11,816 nucleotides of DNA from Acidobacteriota bacterium (GTDB lineage Bacteria; Acidobacteriota; Terriglobia; Acidiferrales; UBA7541), in assembly GCA_003224195.1 (NCBI GenBank), contig QHYP01000241.1, positions 1 through 11,816 on the forward strand. The letters run 5' to 3'. The notes below the pieces were generated by a model. That model saw only the letters and a program-made list of their open reading frames with translations. It was not told the origin of the DNA and ran no database searches. Each line of letters begins with the position of its first letter. Position 1 is the stretch's first letter. A program made the translations under genes and the position numbers. This document shows, piece after piece, positions 1 through 7,117 of this stretch.

Positions 1-112
1 CCACAATCCTCGGCTGGAAATAGAGTCCTGCGAAGTGCATCTCGCAGACGTGCTCCGGCTCCTCGGCAAACCCCTGTTGCTTCATAAAGTTTCGTACAGC
101 GAGCGAAGTCAT
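1..112 (-). CDS. Hypothetical protein, N-terminal fragment (runs off left edge)
   Basis: The first 37 codons of a minus-strand gene are present, beginning at an ATG at 110-112. A strong Shine-Dalgarno sequence (GAGGAGG on the minus strand, about 115-121) stands a few bases upstream, so this is probably a real start. The peptide opens MTSLAVRNFMKQQGFAEE and continues with a Cys/His/aromatic-rich stretch (CEMHFAGLYFQP). There is no signal peptide or membrane segment in this part, so a cytoplasmic protein is likely. I do not recognise the family from so short a piece. It is divergent from the aminotransferase gene across about 213 bp. Confidence 0.6.
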   Translation of the reverse strand, partial: MTSLAVRNFMKQQGFAEEPEHVCEMHFAGLYFQPRIV

Positions 113-162
113 AGCTCCTCCTCGTACAGGCAGCAAAAGGGATTCGGATAGGCTACCCCTAC

Positions 163-168
163 ATTCTA
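163..168 (-). promoter_or_regulatory. Candidate -10 box for the left-edge minus-strand gene
   Basis: The minus strand reads TAGAAT, five of six matches to TATAAT, about 50 bases upstream of the start codon at 112. No convincing -35 box lies 16-18 bases further upstream, so this is a weak call. The remainder of the divergent gap (113-325) shows no other clear signal. Confidence 0.25.
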
Positions 169-325
169 CCTCCGCTCCGTCCTCCCGCGTGCAGGGCTGG
201 AGGCCGAGTCCCACAAAGATAGCGCCCGGTGCCCAGGGCGGCCAAATTGACGGTTGCGCCGCATTGGACGCATCGGCGAAAATTGAGGGCTAATTCAAGC
301 GTCTGCGATTCCGCGAGGTGGAACC

Positions 326-1534
326 ATGAACCAGCCAATCGGCGAGCTTGCTCCCCCGACACGACTGATGCTCACGCCCGGCCCGTCGTCAATGGACCCG
401 CGAGTGTATCGCGCGATGGCTACGCCGCTGGTGGGCCACTTGGACCCGTGGTTCCGCGGGCTGATGGACGAAGTGCAGATCCTCCTGCGGCAGGTTTTTC
501 GCACGGAAAACCGCATCACGTTTCCGATTTCGGCGTCCGGATCGGGCGGCATCGAAGCCTCGGTGATGAATCCGCTCGAAGAAGGCGACCAAGCGCTGAT
601 TTGCGTCAACGGCATGTTCTCCGACCGCATGGCCGTCATCGCCGAACGCAGTCCGGCGAAAGTGACGAAGATCGAAGCGCCGTACGGAAAAGCGGTGGAC
701 CCGGACGACGTGCGGCGCGCCGGGAAGGGGAAAAAGATCAAAATTGTCGGCCTGGCGCACGGAGAGACTTCGTCGGGGGTCATGCACAACCTCGATGGGT
801 TCCGCAAAGTCGCCGATGAGCTGGGCGCTCTGCTCGTGGTGGACGCGGTGGCCACGCTGGCCGGTGTCCCGCTCAACATCGAACGGCAGCGCATCGACAT
901 CTGCTTCAGCGGTACGCAAAAGGCCATCAGCGCGCCGCCGGGAATGTCTCCGATCACGGTAAACGCGCGCGTCGAAGAAGTGCTGCGCACGCGGAAGACG
1001 AAGGTGCAGAGCTGGTATTTCGATTTGACGACGGCGATGAACTATTGGGGCAAAGAGCGGCTCTATCATCACACGCCGCCGATCTCGCTCATTTACGCCT
1101 TGCGCGAAGCGATGCGCATCGTGCTGGAAGAAGGCCTCGAGGCGCGCTGGGAGCGGCACCGGCAGAATCAATTGGCGCTCATTGCCGGCATCGAAGCCAT
1201 GGGGCTCGAACTGCTGGTGAAGAATCCGGCGGACCGCCTGCCGACGGTGACGGCGGTCATGATTCCGGGCGGCATCGAGGACACGAAATTCCGGAACCAG
1301 CTCCTGGACGAATTCAACATCGAAATCGCCGGCGGGATCGGCGCGCTGAAGGGGAAAATCTGGCGCATCGGGCTGATGGGGTACTCGAGCCAGAAGGCCC
1401 ACGTCCTGCTGCTTCTGGCCGCGGCGGAAAAGATCCTGCTGGAGCAGGGGTACCGCGTGCCGGCGGGCGCCGGAGTGGCTGCGGCGATCCGCGCGTACAC
1501 GCAGGCAGAAACCGCAACGGCCGTGAGCCGCTAG
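326..1534 (+). CDS. Class V PLP-dependent aminotransferase (alanine/serine-glyoxylate aminotransferase family)
   Basis: This 402-residue fold-type I enzyme should transfer an amino group between alanine or serine and a 2-oxo acid such as glyoxylate or pyruvate, in the cytoplasm. Visible motifs fit the AGT/SPT branch: the LTPGPS opening (residues 16-21), a glycine/serine cofactor-phosphate loop SGSGGIEA (71-78), HGETSSG (145-151), the pyridine-nitrogen aspartate D173 in VVDAVAT, the Schiff-base lysine K199 in SGTQKA, and a substrate-carboxylate arginine R347 in WRIGLMG. The length is normal for the family. The start follows a GAGGTGG ribosome site at about 313-319. Substrate preference cannot be read from the sequence. 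In some bacteria relatives of this family act in the phosphoserine pathway beside serA, but no serA is visible here. The next gene starts 50 bp downstream on the same strand and is probably cotranscribed. Confidence 0.9.
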   Translation: MNQPIGELAPPTRLMLTPGPSSMDPRVYRAMATPLVGHLDPWFRGLMDEVQILLRQVFRTENRITFPISASGSGGIEASVMNPLEEGDQALICVNGMFSDRMAVIAERSPAKVTKIEAPYGKAVDPDDVRRAGKGKKIKIVGLAHGETSSGVMHNLDGFRKVADELGALLVVDAVATLAGVPLNIERQRIDICFSGTQKAISAPPGMSPITVNARVEEVLRTRKTKVQSWYFDLTTAMNYWGKERLYHHTPPISLIYALREAMRIVLEEGLEARWERHRQNQLALIAGIEAMGLELLVKNPADRLPTVTAVMIPGGIEDTKFRNQLLDEFNIEIAGGIGALKGKIWRIGLMGYSSQKAHVLLLLAAAEKILLEQGYRVPAGAGVAAAIRAYTQAETATAVSR

Positions 1535-1570
1535 CGCGGCGATCCGAGATTTCACGAAGGAGCCGGAAGC

Positions 1571-1580
1571 AGGGGAGGGA
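1571..1580 (+). promoter_or_regulatory. Ribosome binding site that fixes a GTG start
   Basis: The purine run AGGGGAGGGA ends four bases before the GTG at 1585. The later in-frame ATG at 1621 has only a poor GGGG upstream. This favours the GTG as the true start of the 124-residue hypothetical protein. Confidence 0.55.
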
Positions 1581-1584
1581 ACGC

Positions 1585-1959
1585 GTGCCGTCGAAACCGT
1601 TGCTTGCGAATACCGGGGCGATGAGCCAGTTCATTGGCCCGTTTGACGTGGCGTCAAAGCTGACGGACCGCGTCTATCACTGCCGCTTCTCGCATCTGTG
1701 GAACGGCATCGCCACGCGCCACAGCGACACGATTGACACGAAGTTTTTTGTGGACGGCGCCGGCGTCGTGCTGGGGCTGGCGCACACGGCGTTCGTGGAG
1801 TTCCGCAGCAAGTCAGGACGCGACTTGACCGACCGGGAAGCGAGTTTTCTCGCCGCGGAATACTTGCGCGAACGCCTGGAAGAGGAGGACGAACGGCCGC
1901 TCTATGACGTCTCCCACGAAGATGTAATGCGGCTGACCAAGCAGCTTGGAATCCGCTGA
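1585..1959 (+). CDS. Conserved-looking hypothetical protein, 124 aa
   Basis: This small soluble protein has no signal peptide or membrane segment. The GTG start is chosen because of the strong ribosome site just upstream; an ATG start at 1621 would give 112 residues beginning MSQFIGPFDV. The middle is mixed hydrophobic and polar, with an aromatic/His cluster (YHCRFSHLWNG, about residues 31-41) and a beta-rich stretch (KFFVDGAGVVLGLAH). The C-terminal third is charged and probably helical (AAEYLRERLEEEDERP). I do not recognise the family. It lies 50 bp behind the aminotransferase gene and is likely in its operon, but nothing in the sequence gives a functional link. It ends 15 bp from the convergent zinc-ribbon gene, which leaves no room for a separate terminator. 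Confidence 0.7.
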   Translation: MPSKPLLANTGAMSQFIGPFDVASKLTDRVYHCRFSHLWNGIATRHSDTIDTKFFVDGAGVVLGLAHTAFVEFRSKSGRDLTDREASFLAAEYLRERLEEEDERPLYDVSHEDVMRLTKQLGIR

Positions 1960-1974
1960 CGAGCCGACGCGGTT

Positions 1975-2139
1975 TCACGCATCAGAGAGCGACTCCGGAA
2001 ATTCCGGGGCTTCCTGGAGTTCACCCGATTCCAGAATCGCGCCGCACTCGAGACATTCGACGTACTCCTCGGCGTCGTCCTTGGCGATCAGTCGCGTGCG
2101 CTTGTGTGCGCACTTCTCTTCTTTGCTTTCGTCGGACAT
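1975..2139 (-). CDS. Small zinc-ribbon-like protein, 54 aa
   Basis: A 54-residue acidic protein reads from an ATG at 2137-2139 to a TGA at 1975-1977. It holds a probable zinc site: C10 (with H12 close by) followed by a CxxC pair, C29 and C32, in the context VECLECGA. This spacing resembles minimal zinc ribbons in many tiny bacterial proteins. Both ends are rich in Glu, Asp and Ser. Its ATG follows the stop codon of the MFS transporter without a gap (TAAATG). A GGAA-type ribosome site lies within the end of the upstream gene, so translational coupling is likely. The function is unknown; a metal-binding or protein-binding adaptor role is only inference. It is not an obvious transport component. 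Confidence 0.7.
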   Translation of the reverse strand: MSDESKEEKCAHKRTRLIAKDDAEEYVECLECGAILESGELQEAPEFPESLSDA

Positions 2140-3384
2140 TTAGTTTCCTGCTTCGGCGTGGTAAGCGGCGAGTTGCGGATGGCGCAAGCCATCGCGGCGG
2201 ATGAAGTACATCACCAGAAACATGAGCAGCGCCCCGCCAATCATCACGCCAACGGCCACCTGAAGTCCCACTTGCAGATCGCGCAGATCGGAGATTTTCC
2301 CCACAAGTTGCGGCCCGAAGGCGCCGACGAGCTGCGTCACGAACATGTACACGCCTACGGACGTGGCATGGGCGCGCTGCGGCATCATGTCGTGAATCAC
2401 GGCGGTGACGGGGCCGTGATACCAGGACATGAAAAATCCGGCGATGAATAGCCCCGTCAGAACAACCCATTTTGTATCCGACTGGATCGCCAGAAGGACG
2501 AACGGCGCGGCAAGCAAGAACGCGCCGGCGATGGCGATCAGGCGGCCATAGGCGAAGCGCTTCTGCAAGCGGTCGGCGATGTAGCCTCCGGTCAGCACGC
2601 CGAAGACGAGAGAGAACAGCGCGATGGCGGCGAGCTCGTAGGAGGCCTGGCGCAGGCTGAACTCCTTGTAGTTCACAGCGAAGTCGATGCTCCAGGCGAG
2701 AAGCGAGACGCTCGAAAAAGTGATGAACATGCCCGCCGCAATCATTGCCAGGAAAGCCGGGACGCGCAAAAGGCGGCCGATGGGAACGACTTCCGAGCGC
2801 GGGGCGCGCGGCGGTTCTTTCAGCTTCAAAACGGAAAGACCCGGCACAAGCCCGACCAAACCGACGAGGAAGAAAACATGCTGCCAGCCGCTCGACTCAC
2901 CCATGATGCCGCCGAGCGCGAGACCCGAGGCGCCGCCCAGCAACATGCCCGCGGCGAAAATGGCTTGGGCCCTGGCGCGGCGCTCCTGCGGGAACGCTCC
3001 CGAAATCATGGACTGCGCCGCCGGGGCGTACGCGGCCTCGCCGACGCCGACCAGCGCGCGCGCCACCAGGAGGATCGAAAAGGACGGAGCGAGGCCGCTG
3101 ACGATCGTTGCTAGGCTCCAAAAGACAACGCCGCGGGCAATGATGCGCGTTTGGCTGAAACGATCGGCAAAAAAGCCGAAGGGAATGCTGGCTACGGCAA
3201 GAACGACCAGCAGCCAGGTCTGCAGCGAGCCGAGCTGCGCATCGGTGACGCCGAGCTGGTCGCGCAGGAGCGGCACCAGCGGCACGATGACTTGACGATC
3301 GGCAAAATTGACGAAATTAATCAACGCGAGTACGGCGAGGAGCCGGACCTGATACGCTGTGAGCGAAGTGGAGTTGGAGTTCAT
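2140..3384 (-). CDS. MFS transporter, Spinster-like
   Basis: This 414-residue inner-membrane protein has the alternating hydrophobic segments of a 12-helix major facilitator. N-terminal helix 1 ends in NFADRQ (D29, R30), which resembles the NYxDR motif of Spinster-type carriers. Loop 2-3 carries the MFS motif A pattern, GFFADRFSQTR (G70, D74, R75, R80). Helix 4 carries RALVGVGEAAYAPAAQSM (R109, G113, E116), another family signature. A second motif-A-like loop, GGYIADRLQKR, occurs in the C-terminal half at about 246-256. The substrate cannot be predicted; relatives move lipids, sugars or drugs. The ATG at 3384 has only a weak ribosome site. A TATAAT box lies about 50 bases upstream. The stop codon is fused to the start of the zinc-ribbon gene. 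Confidence 0.88.
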   Translation of the reverse strand: MNSNSTSLTAYQVRLLAVLALINFVNFADRQVIVPLVPLLRDQLGVTDAQLGSLQTWLLVVLAVASIPFGFFADRFSQTRIIARGVVFWSLATIVSGLAPSFSILLVARALVGVGEAAYAPAAQSMISGAFPQERRARAQAIFAAGMLLGGASGLALGGIMGESSGWQHVFFLVGLVGLVPGLSVLKLKEPPRAPRSEVVPIGRLLRVPAFLAMIAAGMFITFSSVSLLAWSIDFAVNYKEFSLRQASYELAAIALFSLVFGVLTGGYIADRLQKRFAYGRLIAIAGAFLLAAPFVLLAIQSDTKWVVLTGLFIAGFFMSWYHGPVTAVIHDMMPQRAHATSVGVYMFVTQLVGAFGPQLVGKISDLRDLQVGLQVAVGVMIGGALLMFLVMYFIRRDGLRHPQLAAYHAEAGN

Positions 3385-3435
3385 CCTGGATCGCCGGAGA
3401 CCTGGCGGCAGACTTGGATGTTTCAGCCTGGAGTG

Positions 3436-3443
3436 ATTATATA
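3436..3443. promoter_or_regulatory. Shared AT-rich -10 region between divergent genes
   Basis: The minus strand reads a perfect TATAAT at 3436-3441, correctly placed for the MFS gene (start 3384) but without a good -35 box. The plus strand reads TATATA at 3438-3443, six bases before the ATG at 3450. It has a weak TTGGAT at 3414-3419 as a possible -35 box, 18 bases upstream. This is the only AT-rich block in the 65-bp divergent gap. It may drive transcription both ways. Confidence 0.4.
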
Positions 3444-3449
3444 CCGCTA

Positions 3450-4523
3450 ATGAGAACGCCCGCTTCTTCCCTCACCACGACAAGTGACCGCCTCGCTAAC
3501 GTGCTTTCCTATGGGGCGCTGCTGCTTCTCGGCTACCTGGTGTTCCGCATCGTCGAGCCGTTTCTGGTGCCGATAGCCTGGTCCGCGGTGCTGGCAATCT
3601 TCTTTTTTCCGATGCACGAGCGCGTCCTTCGGCGGCTGAAGCCCGCGGCGGCGTCGCTCGCCAGCACTCTGGCAGTGACGCTTCTGCTCGTCGTTCCGGC
3701 TCTGTTCGTGCTCTCCCTGACGGCGCGCGAAGGGCTCGATGCCTCGGCCGCCTTGCAAAAGACGCTGCTCGATCCCAACGCGCATTTGCCCGCGCGGGTG
3801 CTGGCATGGTTGCGGCACGCGCTGCCCGCGGGCTTGCAGAGCGCCGGCTTCTCGAACCAGATCCAGCAAGCCGCTGAAAGAACGGCCTCCTTCCTCGCGT
3901 CCAAGCTGGCCGGCTTGTTGAAGAATCTGCTTTCGTTTTTCTTTGACCTCTTTCTGATGATTTTCGCGTTGTTCTTCATGTTCCGGGATGGGGAAGCATT
4001 CGTTCGCGTCGTGCGCTACCTGTTGCCGTTCGACGAGGCCATTCAGAGGGATATGATCCGCGAGTCGCGCGACCTGATCTTCGCCAGCGTCGCCGTGGGT
4101 CTGACGATTGCCGCGGTTCAGGGCGTGCTCGGAGGAACCGCCTTCGCGCTGGTGCGCTTGCCGACGCCATTTTTCTGGGGCGTGCTAATCGCATTCTTGT
4201 CGCTGGTGCCGGTCGTAGGTTCGGCGCTGGTCTGGGCGCCGGCTGCGCTGTGGCTGGCGTTCACCGGCCATTGGGTCAAGGGACTTGTCGTAGTCGGGAT
4301 TTGCGGCGGAATCGCCGGCGTGACGGACAACATCCTACGGCCTGTGCTTTTGCACAAACGCACGCAACTCAACGGCCTTCTCTTGTTTGTAAGTGTGCTC
4401 GGCGGGATCAGCCTGTTCGGCCTGCTCGGCCTGGTGGCTGGGCCGGCCATCGTCGCAGCCGCGATGGGCATCTTCCGCGTTTACATGGAGCACCGCGAAC
4501 CGCCGGCCGCGACTTCTGCGTAA
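3450..4523 (+). CDS. AI-2E/PerM family membrane transporter
   Basis: This 357-residue integral membrane protein has the layout of the AI-2E transporter (UPF0118, PerM) family. Two N-terminal helices (about residues 21-52) are followed by another helical segment (about 71-90), a soluble amphipathic middle, then a helix-rich C-terminal half. Family signatures are LVPVVGSALVWAPAALWLA (252-270), VTDNILRPVL (291-300), LLFVSVLGGISLFGLLG (311-327) and GPAIVAA (331-337). Members have been linked to autoinducer-2 export or Na+/H+ antiport, but the substrate here is unknown. The ATG at 3450 is preferred over an in-frame TTG at 3414. It lacks a close ribosome site and lies next to the -10-like box, so the message could be leaderless. 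The Lon-like gene begins 58 bp downstream on the same strand. Confidence 0.88.
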   Translation: MRTPASSLTTTSDRLANVLSYGALLLLGYLVFRIVEPFLVPIAWSAVLAIFFFPMHERVLRRLKPAAASLASTLAVTLLLVVPALFVLSLTAREGLDASAALQKTLLDPNAHLPARVLAWLRHALPAGLQSAGFSNQIQQAAERTASFLASKLAGLLKNLLSFFFDLFLMIFALFFMFRDGEAFVRVVRYLLPFDEAIQRDMIRESRDLIFASVAVGLTIAAVQGVLGGTAFALVRLPTPFFWGVLIAFLSLVPVVGSALVWAPAALWLAFTGHWVKGLVVVGICGGIAGVTDNILRPVLLHKRTQLNGLLLFVSVLGGISLFGLLGLVAGPAIVAAAMGIFRVYMEHREPPAATSA

Positions 4524-4562
4524 CATGCCCCGGCGAAAGTCCTTCCCGTCCCTTAGCGCTGT

Positions 4563-4570
4563 GCTAGAGT
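4563..4570 (+). promoter_or_regulatory. Candidate extended -10 for the Lon-like gene
   Basis: The sequence TGCTAGAG(T) resembles an extended -10 element (TGnTATAAT) and sits 11-12 bases before the ATG at 4582. No good -35 box is visible. If active, it would give a message with a very short leader, consistent with the absence of a ribosome site there. Confidence 0.25.
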
Positions 4571-4581
4571 ACCCCGCTCGG

Positions 4582-7047
4582 ATGGCTGCCTCGAACCTCA
4601 AACCGGCGCCCAAGCACGCCGAATTGCCCGTCGAGAAGCTGCGCTGGCGCTGTGAGACGTCGCGCGTGCCCTTTGAGACAACGGCGCAGGCGGAGCCGCG
4701 CGAAGGCTTCGTCGGCCAGGAGCGCGCCTTGCGCGCGCTCAAGATGGGCGTCGAACTGACGGCGCCGGGTTACAACGCTTTCGTGTGCGGACTCGCCGGC
4801 ACGAGCCGCGGCGGCACCATTGCGCGCATGATTCGAGAAGTCCATCCGCAAACAAAGGCGTCGCTCGACCGCTGCTACGTCAACAATTTCAAAAACCCCG
4901 ACCGCCCGCGCCTTCTCGACCTCGTGCGCGGCCAGGCCAACGCGTTCAAAAAAGACGTGCAGGCGGGCATCGATTTCCTGCGCCGGCGCATTCCGCAGGT
5001 GTTTGAAGGCGAGCCGTTTCAGCGGCAGAAGGGCCGGATTGTCGAGCGTTTTACGGCGCGCGAGAAAGAGCTGATGGACGATTTCACGCGGCGCATCGCG
5101 CGCGACCAGTTCGCGCTGGGGCACATGCAAGTCGGCGCCGTGGCCCTGCCGGAAATTTTTCCGGTGCTGGAAGGCCAGATGGTGCCGATCGAGGACGTCT
5201 CCAAGATGGTCCACGAGGGAAAACTCGAAGCGCCCGTCGCCGAGGAGATCGAGCGTAAGTACGAGCAGTTCCGCCAGGAATTCACGGTCGTGTACCGCAA
5301 AACGCTCACGCTCTCCCGGGAACTGGCGAGCGAGCTGAGCTATCTCGAGCAGGAAGCCGCCTCTGTGCTCGTGGACGGCGTCATCGAGGAATTGAAGGAA
5401 AAATATCCGGGCGCCAACGCCAATGTCGCCGAGTACCTCGAAGAAGTGCGCCACCACGTGCTCGACAATCTCGAACCGTTCAAGGAACACGAAGGAGAGC
5501 GCGAAGAAGGCGAGGAATCGGGCGAGAGTGGAATGAAAACGCCCGGCCCGGACCGCGATCCGTTCCGCGTGTACGGCGTGAACGTGATTCTGGCGCACGA
5601 CGACGAAAATGCCTCGCCGGTCATTTTCGAAACGACGCCCACTTACGCGAATCTGTTCGGCACCATCCAGCGCGCCTACGACGCGCGCGGCGGCGGCTGG
5701 TCCAGCGATTTCATGGACCTGCGCGGTGGTTCGCTGCTCCGCGCCGATGGCGGGTTCCTGATCATGTACGCCGTGGAGGCGCTCTCCGAGACGGGCGTGT
5801 GGCGCGCGCTCAAGCGCACGCTGAATCACAACCGGCTGGAAATCCAGCCGCTCGAAATGTTCTTTCCCTTCGGCGCCAGCGCGCTCAAGCCGGAGCCCAT
5901 CGACCTCAACGTAAAGGTGATCCTGATCGGCGACCGCGAAGTATACGAGCTGCTCTACGAATACGAAGAAGACTTTCGCAAGATTTTCAAGGTGCGCGTG
6001 GAGTTCGATGAAGAAATGCCCATGAGCGACGTCGTCATCGCCGAATACGCCGGCCAGCTTCGCGCGCTTTCCGAGCGGGAAAACCTTCTGCCGTTTGACC
6101 GCGGCGGGTTCGCCGCGATGCTGGAATACGGCGTGCGCCGCGCCGGGCGGCGGAACAAAGTCACCGCGCGTTTTGTGGACATCGCCGATCTGGCCCGCGA
6201 GGCGTGCTACGCGGCGCGAGCCCTGGGAGAATCGCGCGTCCGCGCCGACCACGTGCGCGGCGCGATTGCCGCCAAGGTCGAGCGCCACAACCTGATCGAA
6301 ACGCGCATCCGCGAAATGATCGACGAAGGAACGCTGCTCATCGACGTCGCCGGCGCGCGCGTCGGACAGGTGAACGGCCTCAGCGTACTCGAGATCGGCG
6401 GCTATTCCTTCGGCAAGCCGGTGCGCATCACGGCGACGGCGGCGATCGGCAAATCCGGGCTGATCAACATCGAGCGCGAAGCGAACTTGAGCGGCCGCTT
6501 CCACGACAAGGGCATGCAGATCATCGGCGGCTATCTGCGCAACCGCTTCGCGCAGGACAAGCCGCTCTCGCTCGCCGCAAGCATCTGCTTCGAGCAATCG
6601 TATTCCGGTGTGGACGGCGACAGCGCGAGCACCACGGAAGTGTACGCGCTGCTCTCCGCGCTCTCCGGACTGCCCTTGCGGCAGGACCTCGCGGTCACGG
6701 GTTCCGTCAATCAACAAGGCGACATCCAGGCGATCGGCGGAGTGAACGAAAAGATCGAAGGCTTCTTCGATGTCTGCCGCGTGAAGGGGCTCGCGGGCAC
6801 GCAGGGGGTGATGATTCCCGCCGAAAACATGGAAGACCTCATGCTGCGCGATGATCTGCTCGAGCAGGTGCGCGCCGGCAAGTTCCATATCTTTCCCGTC
6901 ACCACCATCGAGCAGGGAATCGAGATCCTCTCTGGAATCTCCGCGGGCAGACGGAACGCTGAAGGCGCCTTCGAGCCGGGCACGGTCTATGCGCTCGTGG
7001 ACGAACGCTTGCGCGAGATGGCCCGCACTCTGAAAGAATTCGAATAA
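4582..7047 (+). CDS. Lon-family Ser-Lys peptidase with degenerate AAA module (LonC / TTC1975-like)
   Basis: This 821-residue protein matches the AAA_32 plus Lon_C architecture. The peptidase domain (about 575-805) has the catalytic serine S681 in GVDGDSAS and lysine K724 in GGVNEKIEG, 43 residues apart as in E. coli Lon. The N-terminal AAA-like part has GLAGTSRGG (70-78) where Walker A should be, with R76 in place of the lysine. At the Walker B position, GGFLIMYAVEAL (390-401) lacks the usual acidic pair after the hydrophobic strand. A long charged helical insertion fills about 105-305 and ends in a Glu/Gly-rich linker. Relatives such as Meiothermus LonC degrade unfolded proteins without ATP hydrolysis, so the same is plausible here. 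The start at 4582 fits the family N-terminus (ELPVEKLRW soon after). An in-frame ATG at 4525, one base after the AI-2E stop, would add 19 residues. Neither start has a ribosome site. The protein is cytoplasmic. Confidence 0.88.
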   Translation: MAASNLKPAPKHAELPVEKLRWRCETSRVPFETTAQAEPREGFVGQERALRALKMGVELTAPGYNAFVCGLAGTSRGGTIARMIREVHPQTKASLDRCYVNNFKNPDRPRLLDLVRGQANAFKKDVQAGIDFLRRRIPQVFEGEPFQRQKGRIVERFTAREKELMDDFTRRIARDQFALGHMQVGAVALPEIFPVLEGQMVPIEDVSKMVHEGKLEAPVAEEIERKYEQFRQEFTVVYRKTLTLSRELASELSYLEQEAASVLVDGVIEELKEKYPGANANVAEYLEEVRHHVLDNLEPFKEHEGEREEGEESGESGMKTPGPDRDPFRVYGVNVILAHDDENASPVIFETTPTYANLFGTIQRAYDARGGGWSSDFMDLRGGSLLRADGGFLIMYAVEALSETGVWRALKRTLNHNRLEIQPLEMFFPFGASALKPEPIDLNVKVILIGDREVYELLYEYEEDFRKIFKVRVEFDEEMPMSDVVIAEYAGQLRALSERENLLPFDRGGFAAMLEYGVRRAGRRNKVTARFVDIADLAREACYAARALGESRVRADHVRGAIAAKVERHNLIETRIREMIDEGTLLIDVAGARVGQVNGLSVLEIGGYSFGKPVRITATAAIGKSGLINIEREANLSGRFHDKGMQIIGGYLRNRFAQDKPLSLAASICFEQSYSGVDGDSASTTEVYALLSALSGLPLRQDLAVTGSVNQQGDIQAIGGVNEKIEGFFDVCRVKGLAGTQGVMIPAENMEDLMLRDDLLEQVRAGKFHIFPVTTIEQGIEILSGISAGRRNAEGAFEPGTVYALVDERLREMARTLKEFE

Positions 7048-7117
7048 CCGGGATTCTTCCTTCCTCGCGGACGAACCTCAGGCCTCGGCGCAATGCTTGC
7101 ACGGGCATCCGCCTCAC

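Noticed and set aside
231..325. Promoter for the aminotransferase gene using TTGACG at 247-252
   Set aside because: No acceptable -10 box occurs 16-18 bases downstream of it, and the other pairings tried have poor matches or spacing.
159..362. A 67-codon minus-strand frame with CVQC and a later Cys, resembling a zinc ribbon
   Set aside because: It starts at a GTG inside the aminotransferase gene, has no ribosome site, and only three cysteines; probably chance.
389..1555. A 388-codon minus-strand open frame opposite the aminotransferase
   Set aside because: The low-complexity Arg/His-rich translation and full overlap with a gene having all PLP motifs mark it as an antisense shadow.
4564..6888. 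A 774-codon open frame on the minus strand opposite the Lon-like gene
   Set aside because: It mirrors the Lon-like gene exactly, its protein is rich in His, Arg and Ala without domain patterns, and the plus strand carries clear catalytic motifs. It is a by-product of GC-rich codon use.
7048..7117. Terminator between the convergent Lon-like and VWFA genes
   Set aside because: Only a 4-bp stem (GCAA-TGC-TTGC) was found, with no T-run on either side; too weak to call.
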